Assembly (NCBI RefSeq): GCF_027889715.1
Contig: NZ_JAPJZH010000006.1
Location: 124,001-188,000, forward strand
Direction of reading: 5' to 3'
Length of the DNA stretch: 64,000 nucleotides
DNA from: Allohoeflea poritis
GTDB taxonomy: Bacteria > Pseudomonadota > Alphaproteobacteria > Rhizobiales > Rhizobiaceae
Shown: positions 7,962 through 15,762 of the stretch, piece by piece
Layout of the letters: each line of letters opens with the position of its first letter
Numbering within the stretch: position 1 is the first letter of the stretch
Notes under the pieces: generated by a model
Database searches by the model: none
What the model saw: only the letters and a program-made list of their open reading frames with translations
Told to the model about the DNA's origin: nothing
Translations under genes and position numbers: made by a program

Positions 7962-8251
7962 TGCTCGGCCATGACTTGAAGTTCTGGATCGCGGTTGTTG
8001 GCGCCATCATAGTCAAACTGCTCTTGTCGAAAACGCAGTCCGTATTGAAAGCACTCGCGACTGTGGTCGCCGCGCTTTTCTTCGCCTGGATTTTCACAGA
8101 TCCGATGCTGCACTTTATGGAGTGGGAGCCGGAAACCTATAAGGCTCCGTTGGCCGCACTTCTGGCGCTGACGAGTGAAGGTTTGCTGCGCTCACTTATG
8201 ACGATCAATCTCGACAAGATCGTCGAGTACGTCAGGACGCTGCGCTCATGA
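7961..8251 (+). CDS. Putative phage holin, three membrane segments
   Basis: A 96-residue protein with hydrophobic segments at about residues 8-22, 30-46 and 60-76, separated by short loops, and a short C-terminal tail. This is the topology of class I holins. It starts on the last base of the preceding stop codon and overlaps the following small gene (ATGA). With the protein at 6691 it gives two holin-like candidates in one cassette. Confidence 0.6.
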   Translation: MLGHDLKFWIAVVGAIIVKLLLSKTQSVLKALATVVAALFFAWIFTDPMLHFMEWEPETYKAPLAALLALTSEGLLRSLMTINLDKIVEYVRTLRS

Positions 8252-8382
8252 ACTGGATGCGTATATCGGACGCAAAATGGCTGCTTCTGATCGCGTTCGC
8301 GTGGGTTGCACTCATGATTGCCACGAAGGGCTGCTCGCCGGCCGCGGCGCTCCATACCATCGTACTTACTCAGTCGAATTGA
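8248..8382 (+). CDS. Tiny putative lipoprotein of the lysis cassette
   Basis: A 44-residue protein starting MNWMRISDAK in an ATGA overlap with the holin-like gene. Residues 11-27 are hydrophobic and end ATKGCS, a lipobox-like site at Cys29, leaving a 16-residue tail. The size and context fit a second small outer-membrane or entry-exclusion-type lipoprotein. Too short for homology claims. Confidence 0.45.
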   Translation: MNWMRISDAKWLLLIAFAWVALMIATKGCSPAAALHTIVLTQSN

Positions 8383-8479
8383 CAGACAACTTCTTTCGAA
8401 GGCCCTTCCATTTCATCTGAAATTCACTATCTTCCCGTGAGCGGCAGAATAGACATCGGCAGGGAAAGACAATGGAACC

Positions 8480-8941
8480 TTGCCGCCGAAATTTGCCGAT
8501 CACATAAAATTCCCCCTCAAAGTCCGCCGAACGCGCTCGCACGTCTTCATCGAGGACGCGGACCGGCGAGCCCATTCGACGGTCGCCTACGACGCTCACA
8601 GGTCCTGCTCGCTGGACTATGCCACTTTCGTCTGCAAGACACTGGCACGGGCATTGACGGACGCGCATGACGGAAAGAGCGTTCAGAAGGACATCAAGAC
8701 CAAGTCGGCGCCGGACGATTTGTCATTCAAGGTCGAGATCTGGTTCGAGGAAGATCGTGGAGTGCAACAGACACTCGCAGCCTTTGCCAAGGTCACCGAT
8801 GCAAAGAGCTTTTTGATGATCGCGCGGAAGGATTACGCCGGCCGGAACATCAAACTGCGTCAGGGTATCCGGGTGATTTGGGAGGAGGGTATGGTGGCCA
8901 GAAAAGGCGACTGTAAGACCAACTTGGATTGTAGCCATTGA
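8480..8941 (+). CDS. Prophage hypothetical protein
   Basis: A 153-residue soluble protein, probably starting at TTG 8480, with normal composition, a helical N-terminal half and a strand-rich C-terminal half (LSFKVEIWFEED, KLRQGIRVIWEEG). No motif recognised. Its last 92 bases overlap the convergent gene at 8850. The rightward lysis transcript would read through it. Confidence 0.5.
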   Translation: MPPKFADHIKFPLKVRRTRSHVFIEDADRRAHSTVAYDAHRSCSLDYATFVCKTLARALTDAHDGKSVQKDIKTKSAPDDLSFKVEIWFEEDRGVQQTLAAFAKVTDAKSFLMIARKDYAGRNIKLRQGIRVIWEEGMVARKGDCKTNLDCSH

Positions 8942-9161
8942 CGTGGCTAACACCGAAGTTCCCGAAACGGGCGGCAGCCAGTAGCGCGCCGCAGCCTTCA
9001 TCATACGGTTCTGGTGACCAAACGAAGGTATCTCCGAATGGATAAACTTCTCCAGGTTCAGGGAATTCAAACCGCATTGGGCGGTAAATTGGAGCACTCA
9101 AAAACGCCCTTTTGAAGTCTGGCCAAAGCGCCGGAGCATTACTTAGGGCCATCACCGGCAT
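8850..9161 (-). CDS. Prophage hypothetical protein, last gene of early operon
   Basis: A 103-residue Pro/Tyr/Phe-rich protein from ATG 9161, which has GGAGG ten bases upstream; that supports a genuine start even though the 3' end overlaps the convergent gene at 8480. No known domain. It would be the last gene of the leftward operon beginning at 18163. Confidence 0.4.
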   Translation of the reverse strand: MPVMALSNAPALWPDFKRAFLSAPIYRPMRFEFPEPGEVYPFGDTFVWSPEPYDEGCGALLAAARFGNFGVSHVNGYNPSWSYSRLFWPPYPPPKSPGYPDAV

Positions 9162-9216
9162 TACCACATATCCTCCGAGTTTAGCCCGACACCGGGCCAC
9201 ATGATCTCGTCTTTAT

Positions 9217-9564
9217 TCATCTCGCGCCCCTTGGAGCCGACGGTGAGTCCTTTTTGCGTTCGATTATCTCGTCATTCGGATCGCGCCCGCGAAAAGGTTC
9301 CTCGTCGATCCATCGGCGCACAGTTTTAGTCCCATCATCGTTGCGGAAGACCACACTGTGTAGGAATCCTTGTGTTTCAGTCAGCACCGGCTCGCTGATT
9401 GGCTCCGGAACGCCTTGATGAACCAGTGGGTTGTCGATGCCAATGCCGCCATAACCGAGCTCTCCGCAAACCCACTCAAGGAACTGCTCTTTCGTGCAGT
9501 TGACGGGAACCTCGACAAAAAACTCGACCCTGACAATCTGAGACCGGATTAAGTCATCTGCCAT
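9217..9564 (-). CDS. Prophage hypothetical protein
   Basis: A 115-residue acidic protein (MADDLIRSQIVRVEFFVEVPVN) with an N-terminal strand-rich part that looks like a small alpha/beta domain (CTKEQFLEWVCGELGYGG). No family recognised. It follows the gene at 9568 by 3 bases in the leftward operon. Confidence 0.5.
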   Translation of the reverse strand: MADDLIRSQIVRVEFFVEVPVNCTKEQFLEWVCGELGYGGIGIDNPLVHQGVPEPISEPVLTETQGFLHSVVFRNDDGTKTVRRWIDEEPFRGRDPNDEIIERKKDSPSAPRGAR

Positions 9565-9567
9565 GGA

Positions 9568-9840
9568 TCACGGTTTCCACGGATTTGACGGCTGCGCATC
9601 CCGGATGAACCGGCTCAGTTCCTTCAATGCGCGCCGCGTGTTGGTCCGGCCCACTTCTCTGGCGAGATATTCCGCGCCGATCCGTATCCACATCTCAATC
9701 AGAAGCGCCCGCTCCGACTCGTCTGAGGCGTAGGCCAGTAGATCCTCCATGGCGCGATTTACGAGCGGTTGCTCGTCCGGATCCTGCTCAACGGCTTTCG
9801 CCGCAGTGGACATGATCATGTCGAAACCCGTGTTGGTCAC
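9568..9840 (-). CDS. Small helical prophage protein
   Basis: A 90-residue, mostly helical acidic protein (EDLLAYASDESERALLIEMW) with a basic C-terminal third. No motif identified. It is tightly placed between two leftward genes, supporting expression in the operon. Confidence 0.5.
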   Translation of the reverse strand: MTNTGFDMIMSTAAKAVEQDPDEQPLVNRAMEDLLAYASDESERALLIEMWIRIGAEYLAREVGRTNTRRALKELSRFIRDAQPSNPWKP

Positions 9841-9853
9841 GCTCTTCTCCTTC

Positions 9854-9967
9854 TCACGGAAACATCAATTGATAAATGTAGAGACCGAGCCGGTACGAGC
9901 CGCCGCCTATAAGTGTCACAGCGAGACCGATGATCACGATCCAGGCATATTTTTCGGCGTAGCGCAT
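9854..9967 (-). CDS. 37-residue membrane peptide
   Basis: A short frame starts MRYAEKYAWIVIIGLAVTLI and ends QLMFP. A single hydrophobic helix (residues 8-20) is followed by a Gly-rich turn and an aromatic tail. It fits exactly between the flanking leftward genes, which leave no other coding sequence in this gap. Function unknown. Confidence 0.45.
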   Translation of the reverse strand: MRYAEKYAWIVIIGLAVTLIGGGSYRLGLYIYQLMFP

Positions 9968-9975
9968 GCTGGCTC

Positions 9976-10290
9976 CTAACCTGATGGTGGCATTTCTTCC
10001 AGTTGGCGCTCTAAAGCGGTTACCGTGCGCCTGGCTGCCGATAGCTGCTTCTCTAGATCTTCACGTTTCGCTGAATTCCTGCGCGCACTTTCAACCTCCT
10101 CGCGACGAGACATGCATGCATCACAGCACGCAGTGAATACCGGCTCGCCGTTTTCAAGCTGCGCATATGAGCCATACCACGCCCAACCCGGCCCCCAGAC
10201 GTCTTTGCGTCCGCAAGCGCTACATTCATGCACTCTCCCGCTTGGCGGATCGTATGGTTCGTCGTCGGGCACTGGGTGCGTCTCCTTCAA
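9976..10290 (-). CDS. Zinc-ribbon plus coiled-coil phage protein
   Basis: A 104-residue protein with CSAC at about 23-26 and CCDAC at about 55-59, forming a likely four-Cys zinc ribbon. A C-terminal coiled coil (about 62-100, EDLEKQLSAARRTVTALERQ) follows. It overlaps the upstream gene by 4 bases. Probably a small DNA- or protein-binding factor; no family assigned. Confidence 0.5.
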   Translation of the reverse strand: MKETHPVPDDEPYDPPSGRVHECSACGRKDVWGPGWAWYGSYAQLENGEPVFTACCDACMSRREEVESARRNSAKREDLEKQLSAARRTVTALERQLEEMPPSG

Positions 10291-10538
10291 AACACGTCAT
10301 CTGGAAGCGGGTCATATTTGGGCGGATCATCTAGGATCGCCCATGCAATCTTTTCGTATTCCTCGGCGGTAAGGCTCTGGCCTTCGGGAAGGCCGTACAC
10401 CTTGTCGAATTCAACCTCGACATCATCGCCAGGCATCCAGCATCCGCCGGCGAAGTAATCACCGCCGCCACCCGAAATGCGATATGTGACCAGGACCTCC
10501 GTGCCGTCTTCACGGGTGAAATCGTAGTTGTACGACAT
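10287..10538 (-). CDS. Small phage hypothetical protein
   Basis: An 83-residue acidic protein (MSYNYDFTREDGTEVLVTYR) with a beta-rich N-terminus and the repeated theme GGGGDYFAGG. No motif known to me. It overlaps the following gene by 4 bases. Confidence 0.5.
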   Translation of the reverse strand: MSYNYDFTREDGTEVLVTYRISGGGGDYFAGGCWMPGDDVEVEFDKVYGLPEGQSLTAEEYEKIAWAILDDPPKYDPLPDDVF

Positions 10539-10550
10539 AAGCCCGACTCC

Positions 10551-10889
10551 TCACTCAACCGGACCGCCAAAGCGGGCAATGCGGCAGTTGAGTGTTTCGA
10601 GATACAGCGTCATCACCTTCCGCTGATGGTTCAGCAAGATGGCATCAGCGTCCGGTAGCTCTTCGAACGTTGGTGTCAACGAAAATTCCTTAAGTTTCCG
10701 AAGCCGCTCAGCAAGCTCGTTCCGTTCGGCAATCACTCGTTCTTCGTGAGGTTGAAACGCGTCAGAGTTGGCCATGTTCTCGTATAATTGGTCGTGCTTT
10801 CCGCGTTTAATACCCTTCTCAAATGCTTCCTGGCGGATGTCGGCCAGTTCAAGTGATGTGAGAATGTGAACGTTCGAAGAGACAGTCAT
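10551..10889 (-). CDS. crAss001_48-like phage protein
   Basis: A 112-residue helical protein. The C-terminal half (HEERVIAERNELAERLRKL, then NHQRKVMTLYLETLNCRIARF) matches the pattern of small phage proteins labelled crAss001_48-related, as I recall it, with a Q-x2-VM-x-x-Y motif. Role unknown. It is 13 bases upstream of the helicase start on the same strand. Confidence 0.5.
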   Translation of the reverse strand: MTVSSNVHILTSLELADIRQEAFEKGIKRGKHDQLYENMANSDAFQPHEERVIAERNELAERLRKLKEFSLTPTFEELPDADAILLNHQRKVMTLYLETLNCRIARFGGPVE

Positions 10890-10902
10890 ATTTTCTGCTT
10901 CC

Positions 10903-12567
10903 CTATTTGCGTTCCAGAAATCGTTCCGCCAGCAGTTTGATCCGGCTATCGTCGGTGTGGACAGGCTGAGCGCCTTTCAATGGATCGACGATCCCTTGCG
11001 ACTGCGAGGCCTTCAGCCCCAGCATTTCGATCAGAAGCGGATCGCTGCCGCCATTCGTGTGGCAATAAATGGCGTCCACCTGCTTTTCCTGACCGGGCCG
11101 GCGCAAGCGGCCGATCAGTTGCTTGTGAACCTGCGGTGACCAGTCCAACTCGCCGATCACTGCCGTGTTGCAGACCTTTTGCAGACCATCGAGGCCGGCA
11201 CCGGAGCGCAGTGAAATCAGCATCGGCCTTGCCGGGCCCTCGACAAAAGCCTGCTTCGAGCGCCGCTTCTGTGGCGTCGATTCGGAGCCCGTGTACATAA
11301 CCGGGTCAAGGTCTGCCAGGCACTCATTCCAGATGTCGTAAACCTCGCGGTGCCAGGCGCCGACAAGCACATGCTCTCCGCTTTCAACCAGCATTCGCAC
11401 GACCGCAGCAACGTGGCGTGCTTTGGCGACGCCGGTTACCTGTCGCGCTTTGAGATCAAGCTCGCGCGCTGCCTTCCCGCGTTCGGTAAACTCGCCGGAC
11501 AAGACCTTGATGGCAAGCGAGCGAGCCACTTCGAGGAAATCGTCGACAATGTCCTGATCATAGGGCACCTCGTGCAAGAGCGTGTTGACCGGCGGCATCT
11601 GCCCGTCGACGTCTTCCTCCGTGCGGCGCAGTGTGATCGAATGGTCCTTCAGATAAGCACCCAGGGCGTCAGGGTTTGCGGCGACCCAGTGCGCGTTGCG
11701 CGAAACGCACCACTCGGTAATGAACTCGTTGACGCTGCCGAGCGCACCTTCGTTCAGCATGTCGACGATGTTGAAAATCTCCGATCCATAGTTGTAAATC
11801 GGAGTCGCCGTCAGGCCCATGCGATAACGCGTAAACTCACACAGGACCTTCGAGGCCTCGCCCTTCTTTGTGTAGACGCCGTGGCGCAGCTCCTGCATTT
11901 CATCGAAGACCGCAAACTGGAAGAACCGTGTCGTAAAGATATCCACCCATCCGGCGATGTTCGAATATTTGAAGATGTAGATGTCCGCTTCAGGCAGCTT
12001 GTAGGGCGTGCGGCCCTTGATGATGTGCGGACGAAACTCGGTGAACTCCTCTATGAATTCCCGCCACTGGTCGGCAAGGTGCGCCTGCACGACGATGGCC
12101 GCCGGCAGTGCCCGGGTTTCCGCGATCGCGGCCAGAGACGATATGGTCTTGCCGAGGCCGACGTCGTCCATGAGCAACAGGCTTCTCAGTGTCGCCGTCA
12201 TGCGTCCGGCCTGCGCCTGGAATGGGTAAGGCGCATAGCCGTCGCGAAAGCCCTGCAGCAGCTTTGGCTGCCAGTTGGGCTTGAAGATAGCGTCGACGGC
12301 CTTCTCGCGCGCCAGGACCGCCTTGTGGCCGTCCTCAAGCCGCTGGCGCGCCTCCCTGTTCATCTTGAACGGGTAGCGCGTGCAGAACCACAGCAGGTCA
12401 CTGCAAATGTCGTCGTTGTCGAACAAATGAAATTGTTCTGTCGCCGTGCTCGATATCTGTCGGAACACGCGTTTGAGCTTCATGGAAATGTAGGGCGGGA
12501 AGTCGGTGATCCACCAGGACCGACCACGCCAAATCAAGGTGCCATATGTGCGCGTCGTCAGATCCAT
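10903..12567 (-). CDS. SNF2-family DNA helicase/ATPase
   Basis: A 554-residue superfamily 2 ATPase. Walker A DDVGLGKT is at 134-141, motif II DEMQ at 222-225 (in place of DEAH) and motif III GLTATPI at 251-257. In the C-terminal RecA domain, SLRSGAGLDGLQ (motif V) and QLIGRLRRPGQ (motif VI, arginine finger) are clear. Phage SNF2 proteins of this type act in replication or recombination as dsDNA translocases. It directly follows the nuclease gene at 12558 with a 10-base overlap, suggesting the two proteins cooperate. Confidence 0.9.
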   Translation of the reverse strand: MDLTTRTYGTLIWRGRSWWITDFPPYISMKLKRVFRQISSTATEQFHLFDNDDICSDLLWFCTRYPFKMNREARQRLEDGHKAVLAREKAVDAIFKPNWQPKLLQGFRDGYAPYPFQAQAGRMTATLRSLLLMDDVGLGKTISSLAAIAETRALPAAIVVQAHLADQWREFIEEFTEFRPHIIKGRTPYKLPEADIYIFKYSNIAGWVDIFTTRFFQFAVFDEMQELRHGVYTKKGEASKVLCEFTRYRMGLTATPIYNYGSEIFNIVDMLNEGALGSVNEFITEWCVSRNAHWVAANPDALGAYLKDHSITLRRTEEDVDGQMPPVNTLLHEVPYDQDIVDDFLEVARSLAIKVLSGEFTERGKAARELDLKARQVTGVAKARHVAAVVRMLVESGEHVLVGAWHREVYDIWNECLADLDPVMYTGSESTPQKRRSKQAFVEGPARPMLISLRSGAGLDGLQKVCNTAVIGELDWSPQVHKQLIGRLRRPGQEKQVDAIYCHTNGGSDPLLIEMLGLKASQSQGIVDPLKGAQPVHTDDSRIKLLAERFLERK

Positions 12568-12914
12568 GCGGCACCCAATGAAACGATGTGAATTGGCCGC
12601 CCATTGATCTGGTCGGGCATGCCGATCGCGACACCGGTCAGCAGAACGATTTCGGTGACCTCGTCGAATGCGCAGTAGCGCTTGATCTGGCGGTATATGC
12701 CGCGCTTCGCGCCCTTGATCTTGATCTCGATACCCGTTGATCCAGACAGGAAGTCGATGCGGTTCTTGCGATCAAGGCGGTGTTCGCGCGAGTAATCGAT
12801 ACCGGCGCCGTCCAAGACGCTCGCCACCTGGTTCTGTACGGTGGTTTCCGAGCCGATCAAAAAGCGATGCGGCTGTAGAAGTTTCACTATTTCGTGCGTC
12901 ACAACAGCCTCCAT
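12558..12914 (-). CDS. PD-(D/E)XK (VRR-NUC-like) nuclease
   Basis: A 118-residue protein with a minimal PD-(D/E)XK core: RIDFLSG supplies the Asp and GIEIKIKG the E-x-K, followed by helices and a strand (EIVLLTG). This size and order match the VRR-NUC-like nucleases next to phage SNF2 helicases. The ATG at 12914 is chosen because the sequence further upstream is the end of the methylase in another frame. Nuclease activity is inferred. Confidence 0.75.
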   Translation of the reverse strand: MEAVVTHEIVKLLQPHRFLIGSETTVQNQVASVLDGAGIDYSREHRLDRKNRIDFLSGSTGIEIKIKGAKRGIYRQIKRYCAFDEVTEIVLLTGVAIGMPDQINGRPIHIVSLGAAWI

Positions 12915-13621
12915 ATGCCTCGATCGACACGTTCGAACAGGCCGCGCTGCAGGACCTGCCGGATCTTGGCCTTGTAGTTGCGGTTCCGCGCGGACTTCGG
13001 GGACGCGGCCAGTTCCCGGTAGAGCGCGTCGAGTGTTGCGGTCCGACCCAGGCGGTCCAATGCCGCGGTAACCTCTTCGGCCCATGTCCCAGGATCTGGA
13101 AGAGCGATCATGAAGATCCGTGCGGTCAGCGGAACGAAACGCCCCTCGAGAGGGATATGAGCCAGAACGTCGGCATCGTCCGTTCCATAGGCGCACAGCA
13201 CCGACGGCGCGCCGGCGTTCTTCTGTGAGAGCCGCCCGTCACCCAAATGAAACGTCAGGCGGCCCTCGAGGAAGAACAGGGCGTCGCACTGGTCCCAGAC
13301 ATAGCGCTGGAATGCTTCGGTTTCGGTTCGCGCGAAAATCAGCGCCAGGCCAACGCCATGACCCGTCATTCGGGCCAGCCAGGCACCGATCTTGTCGCGC
13401 CGATATGGCGGGTTGAGCCACACGCGGCCATGCCAGGGCTTGTGCAGCCCGTTGTCGACAATGGTGTAATGCTGCCGGGCTGTCGGCCAGGGCCGGTCGA
13501 CCGGCGAGCACGGATCAAGATCGAAGGAACCCGGCCCACCGACGGCTTCAAGCACATATGGCGGTGTGAGCCAGTTCTCCGTGCGCGGCCGCGATGATTG
13601 GTGCCCGGTCATCGCTGTCAT
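12899..13621 (-). CDS. Phage N6-adenine DNA methyltransferase
   Basis: A 240-residue protein of the phage Dam-like family (N6A_MTase, PF05869 type). The NWLTP start, the FDLDPC motif (33-38) for AdoMet binding and the catalytic NPPY at 70-73 are intact. The C-terminal 60 residues look like a small winged-helix tail (LDALYRELAASP and after). It would methylate adenine in phage DNA, perhaps to evade host restriction. It overlaps the nuclease gene by 16 bases. Confidence 0.9.
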   Translation of the reverse strand: MTAMTGHQSSRPRTENWLTPPYVLEAVGGPGSFDLDPCSPVDRPWPTARQHYTIVDNGLHKPWHGRVWLNPPYRRDKIGAWLARMTGHGVGLALIFARTETEAFQRYVWDQCDALFFLEGRLTFHLGDGRLSQKNAGAPSVLCAYGTDDADVLAHIPLEGRFVPLTARIFMIALPDPGTWAEEVTAALDRLGRTATLDALYRELAASPKSARNRNYKAKIRQVLQRGLFERVDRGIWRLL

Positions 13622-14013
13622 GACGGATCGCCAGTTTTCGCGTCCGCCGGTTGGATGAAACCCTGCGGGAAATCCGATTCCGCCTTATCTCCAAAGTGAT
13701 AGATGTAAGGATTCGCGGCCTCTCTCTTCAGCCGCTGATCGCGCCGGTGTTCGACTGTCGTTTGGGTAACTCCCTCCGGCAGCGGAAAATCGTTCTTATT
13801 GGCGAATGTTACCGGCACCATGTTTCCATGCCCGCGCCAGCACGTCTCTCTGCCGGTAATCCGGTCGCGGAAACGCTGTTCACCACATTTCGGGCAACAG
13901 AGGATGAAGGAGCCCGCAGACCCGAGTCGATACTTAACGCCATCTACCTCGTAGTATGGCAATTCCAGATCGAGGTCGTACCCTCTTCTGGTGACTTCAT
14001 TATATCGCGGCAC
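13618..14013 (-). CDS. Phage zinc-ribbon hypothetical protein
   Basis: A 131-residue protein with CCPKCGEQRF and a second Cys/His element (ETCWRGHG) that together look like a C4 or C3H ribbon in its first half. The second half is hydrophilic and Pro/Gln-rich. It overlaps the methylase start by 4 bases. No precise family recognised. Confidence 0.5.
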   Translation of the reverse strand: MPRYNEVTRRGYDLDLELPYYEVDGVKYRLGSAGSFILCCPKCGEQRFRDRITGRETCWRGHGNMVPVTFANKNDFPLPEGVTQTTVEHRRDQRLKREAANPYIYHFGDKAESDFPQGFIQPADAKTGDPS

Positions 14014-14034
14014 GAGATGACCTTCCTTTGCACT

Positions 14035-14946
14035 TCATGCTGGCACCTTCATCAGTGGAAACTCGTCATGGGTCCGCCCGTCGAGGTGACGGCCGGACAT
14101 CTGCTTGCCAACTCGCTTCATGACCTTGATGTTGAGTTCGACGCTCGTAGACACTGCTTCGACCAGTGCTGCCTCTACGTTTTCGAATATGCGCCCATCG
14201 TGGGCCAGCACGGTGGTCCGGCCTCTAAGACGACCCATTCCGTAAACCCACTCTCCCCATTGTTTGAAGAAGAACGAGACGCCGGCGTCTTTGCACTGAT
14301 CGCGGATCGACCGCGCCCAGTCCAGGTGCATCGGCCGGGCATGCGCGCCCGTTTCGCCGCCAACAATCACCCAATCGATATCTTTGAGGTATTTGCGCAG
14401 ATCGATGGCGCTAAGCAGCGGCTCAACGGATAGGCCGATCCACGGGATATTGAAGCGGCGTTTCAGCTTAATCAGGCGGGGAATGTCCCGGTCGGCTTCC
14501 TGCTGGTTCACCACCGTGATCATCAGTCCGACATTCTGTGGCCAGTTCTTGCGCCAAGCGTCGGGGATTCCCTTCTCGACGTTGCTGATGCGTTTTGTCA
14601 GCAACTGTATGTCGAGCCGGTCGCAGCGCTCCGCGTACATCAGCGCCTCATCCCGCCAAGACCACGGCACTTCCTTGTCGAATACGTCGCACATCGAGGA
14701 CATAAAAACGCGCCGCCGGCGACCGTTCTTTCGCTCGAACGCGTCGGCGTCATCGTGCATCTTGCAGATCATCTTCGGCGCGCCAGCGATCTTGCGGCGC
14801 TTGACGCCGAGACCGAAAACGTCGTGGCCGCAACGCATCGCCCAGGTATCTGCGTAGCAATTTTCACACCCCGGCCCGACCGCGGTGCAACCCCACCAGA
14901 AATTCACAGTGGAGTCGGTCCATTCAATGGAGCTTGTTGCGGCCAT
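14035..14946 (-). CDS. Gp37/Gp68 family protein (DUF5131), radical-SAM-like
   Basis: A 303-residue protein matching the phage Gp37/Gp68 (DUF5131) family: N-terminal SIEWTDSTVNFWWGC followed by Cx6CxxC (Cys20, Cys27, Cys30), then MCDVFDKEVPWSWRDE, QLLTKR, WIGLSVEPLL and WVIVGGETG blocks. The Cys triad suggests an Fe-S cluster and the fold is radical-SAM-like by family, but no reaction is known. It lies between two small genes in the early operon. Confidence 0.85.
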   Translation of the reverse strand: MAATSSIEWTDSTVNFWWGCTAVGPGCENCYADTWAMRCGHDVFGLGVKRRKIAGAPKMICKMHDDADAFERKNGRRRRVFMSSMCDVFDKEVPWSWRDEALMYAERCDRLDIQLLTKRISNVEKGIPDAWRKNWPQNVGLMITVVNQQEADRDIPRLIKLKRRFNIPWIGLSVEPLLSAIDLRKYLKDIDWVIVGGETGAHARPMHLDWARSIRDQCKDAGVSFFFKQWGEWVYGMGRLRGRTTVLAHDGRIFENVEAALVEAVSTSVELNIKVMKRVGKQMSGRHLDGRTHDEFPLMKVPA

Positions 14947-15166
14947 CGCCCGTCCTCGTCTCTCGCATTATTGCCGCTTGGGCCTGCATCATGAGCTGGT
15001 TCGCGAATGCGGCCGCGTCGGCGGCACTCAGTTCAATGTCGGCGAAGGGATCGCCCTCGAAATCAATGATCGTGATGTGCACGTTGTTGCAGTTGTCGCA
15101 GACAAACGAATGGATCGACTTGGCGACTTCCAGTTCAGCAAGATCATCATCGTCTTCGTCGGTCAT
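14924..15166 (-). CDS. Small acidic phage protein with CxxC
   Basis: An 80-residue protein starting MTDEDDDDLAELEVAKS, with VCDNCN as the only metal-like motif and a helical C-terminal half (AADAAAFANQLMMQAQ). It overlaps the J-domain gene by 4 bases and the Gp37/Gp68 gene by 23 bases. Function unknown. Confidence 0.5.
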   Translation of the reverse strand: MTDEDDDDLAELEVAKSIHSFVCDNCNNVHITIIDFEGDPFADIELSAADAAAFANQLMMQAQAAIMRETRTGDGRNKLH

Positions 15167-15762
15167 CGCAGGTTCTCCAATTCGGCAAGCGCGTCCTGCC
15201 TCGCGATGTTCAGTTCGGACATTGCTTCTTTGGACCCGGTCGGAGTATCGGGATGCCGTTTCTTCGACAGGGCTTTGTGACGCGCTTCAACACGGCTCTT
15301 GTCGACGATTTCGCCGTCCGAGAAATCCATCACCTGCCGCCATGTCCGCATCTTTGCCCCATTCGGCGCCGGAAGCGCCTGGAACCCGGTGAAGGTCGCT
15401 TTGACGATGTTCAGGCCACCGTGGCGTAACTCGGTGCGACGTGCCTCAAGGATGTGGTGGATGGCTTGGACGTTGTCTTGCAACTTCGGATAGCGATCGA
15501 CGGCGATGCAGACCTGCCGTCCGTCCCAGACAAACCAGACCGCGACGCCAGGATCTGCGGGGTTCGTGACGCCAAGGGTGTAATTGCTCGAGATGATCAC
15601 ATTGTCGAGCTTGCGGCCCGAGTCCTCCGAAAACCGTCGAAGGGAATCACGCACGTTCTTCAGTGTGCCGTTGAGTGATGTCTTGAAGAGGGAAGTCGCC
15701 TTTCGCCCCGCGCGAGGCATGTTGTCCGGCCACGTCAATGGGTATTCAGCAGGCTTTGTCAT
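15163..15762 (-). CDS. Phage J-domain (DnaJ-like) protein
   Basis: A 199-residue protein. Residues 160-198 form a C-terminal J-domain fragment with the diagnostic HPD at 170-172 (KKRHPDTPTGS) and a following helix (MSELNIARQDALAEL). Residues 1-155 are an unrelated alpha/beta domain with no motif I can name. The J-domain should stimulate a host DnaK ATPase. The ATG at 15762 is inside the 3' end of the upstream gene. Such a phage co-chaperone could redirect host Hsp70 in replication. Confidence 0.75.
   Translation of the reverse strand: MTKPAEYPLTWPDNMPRAGRKATSLFKTSLNGTLKNVRDSLRRFSEDSGRKLDNVIISSNYTLGVTNPADPGVAVWFVWDGRQVCIAVDRYPKLQDNVQAIHHILEARRTELRHGGLNIVKATFTGFQALPAPNGAKMRTWRQVMDFSDGEIVDKSRVEARHKALSKKRHPDTPTGSKEAMSELNIARQDALAELENLR

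Noticed and set aside
11350-12591. Long rightward open frame of about 413 codons opposite the SNF2 helicase
   Set aside because: It is antisense to a gene with intact helicase motifs and has no recognisable domain; it is a GC-rich shadow frame.
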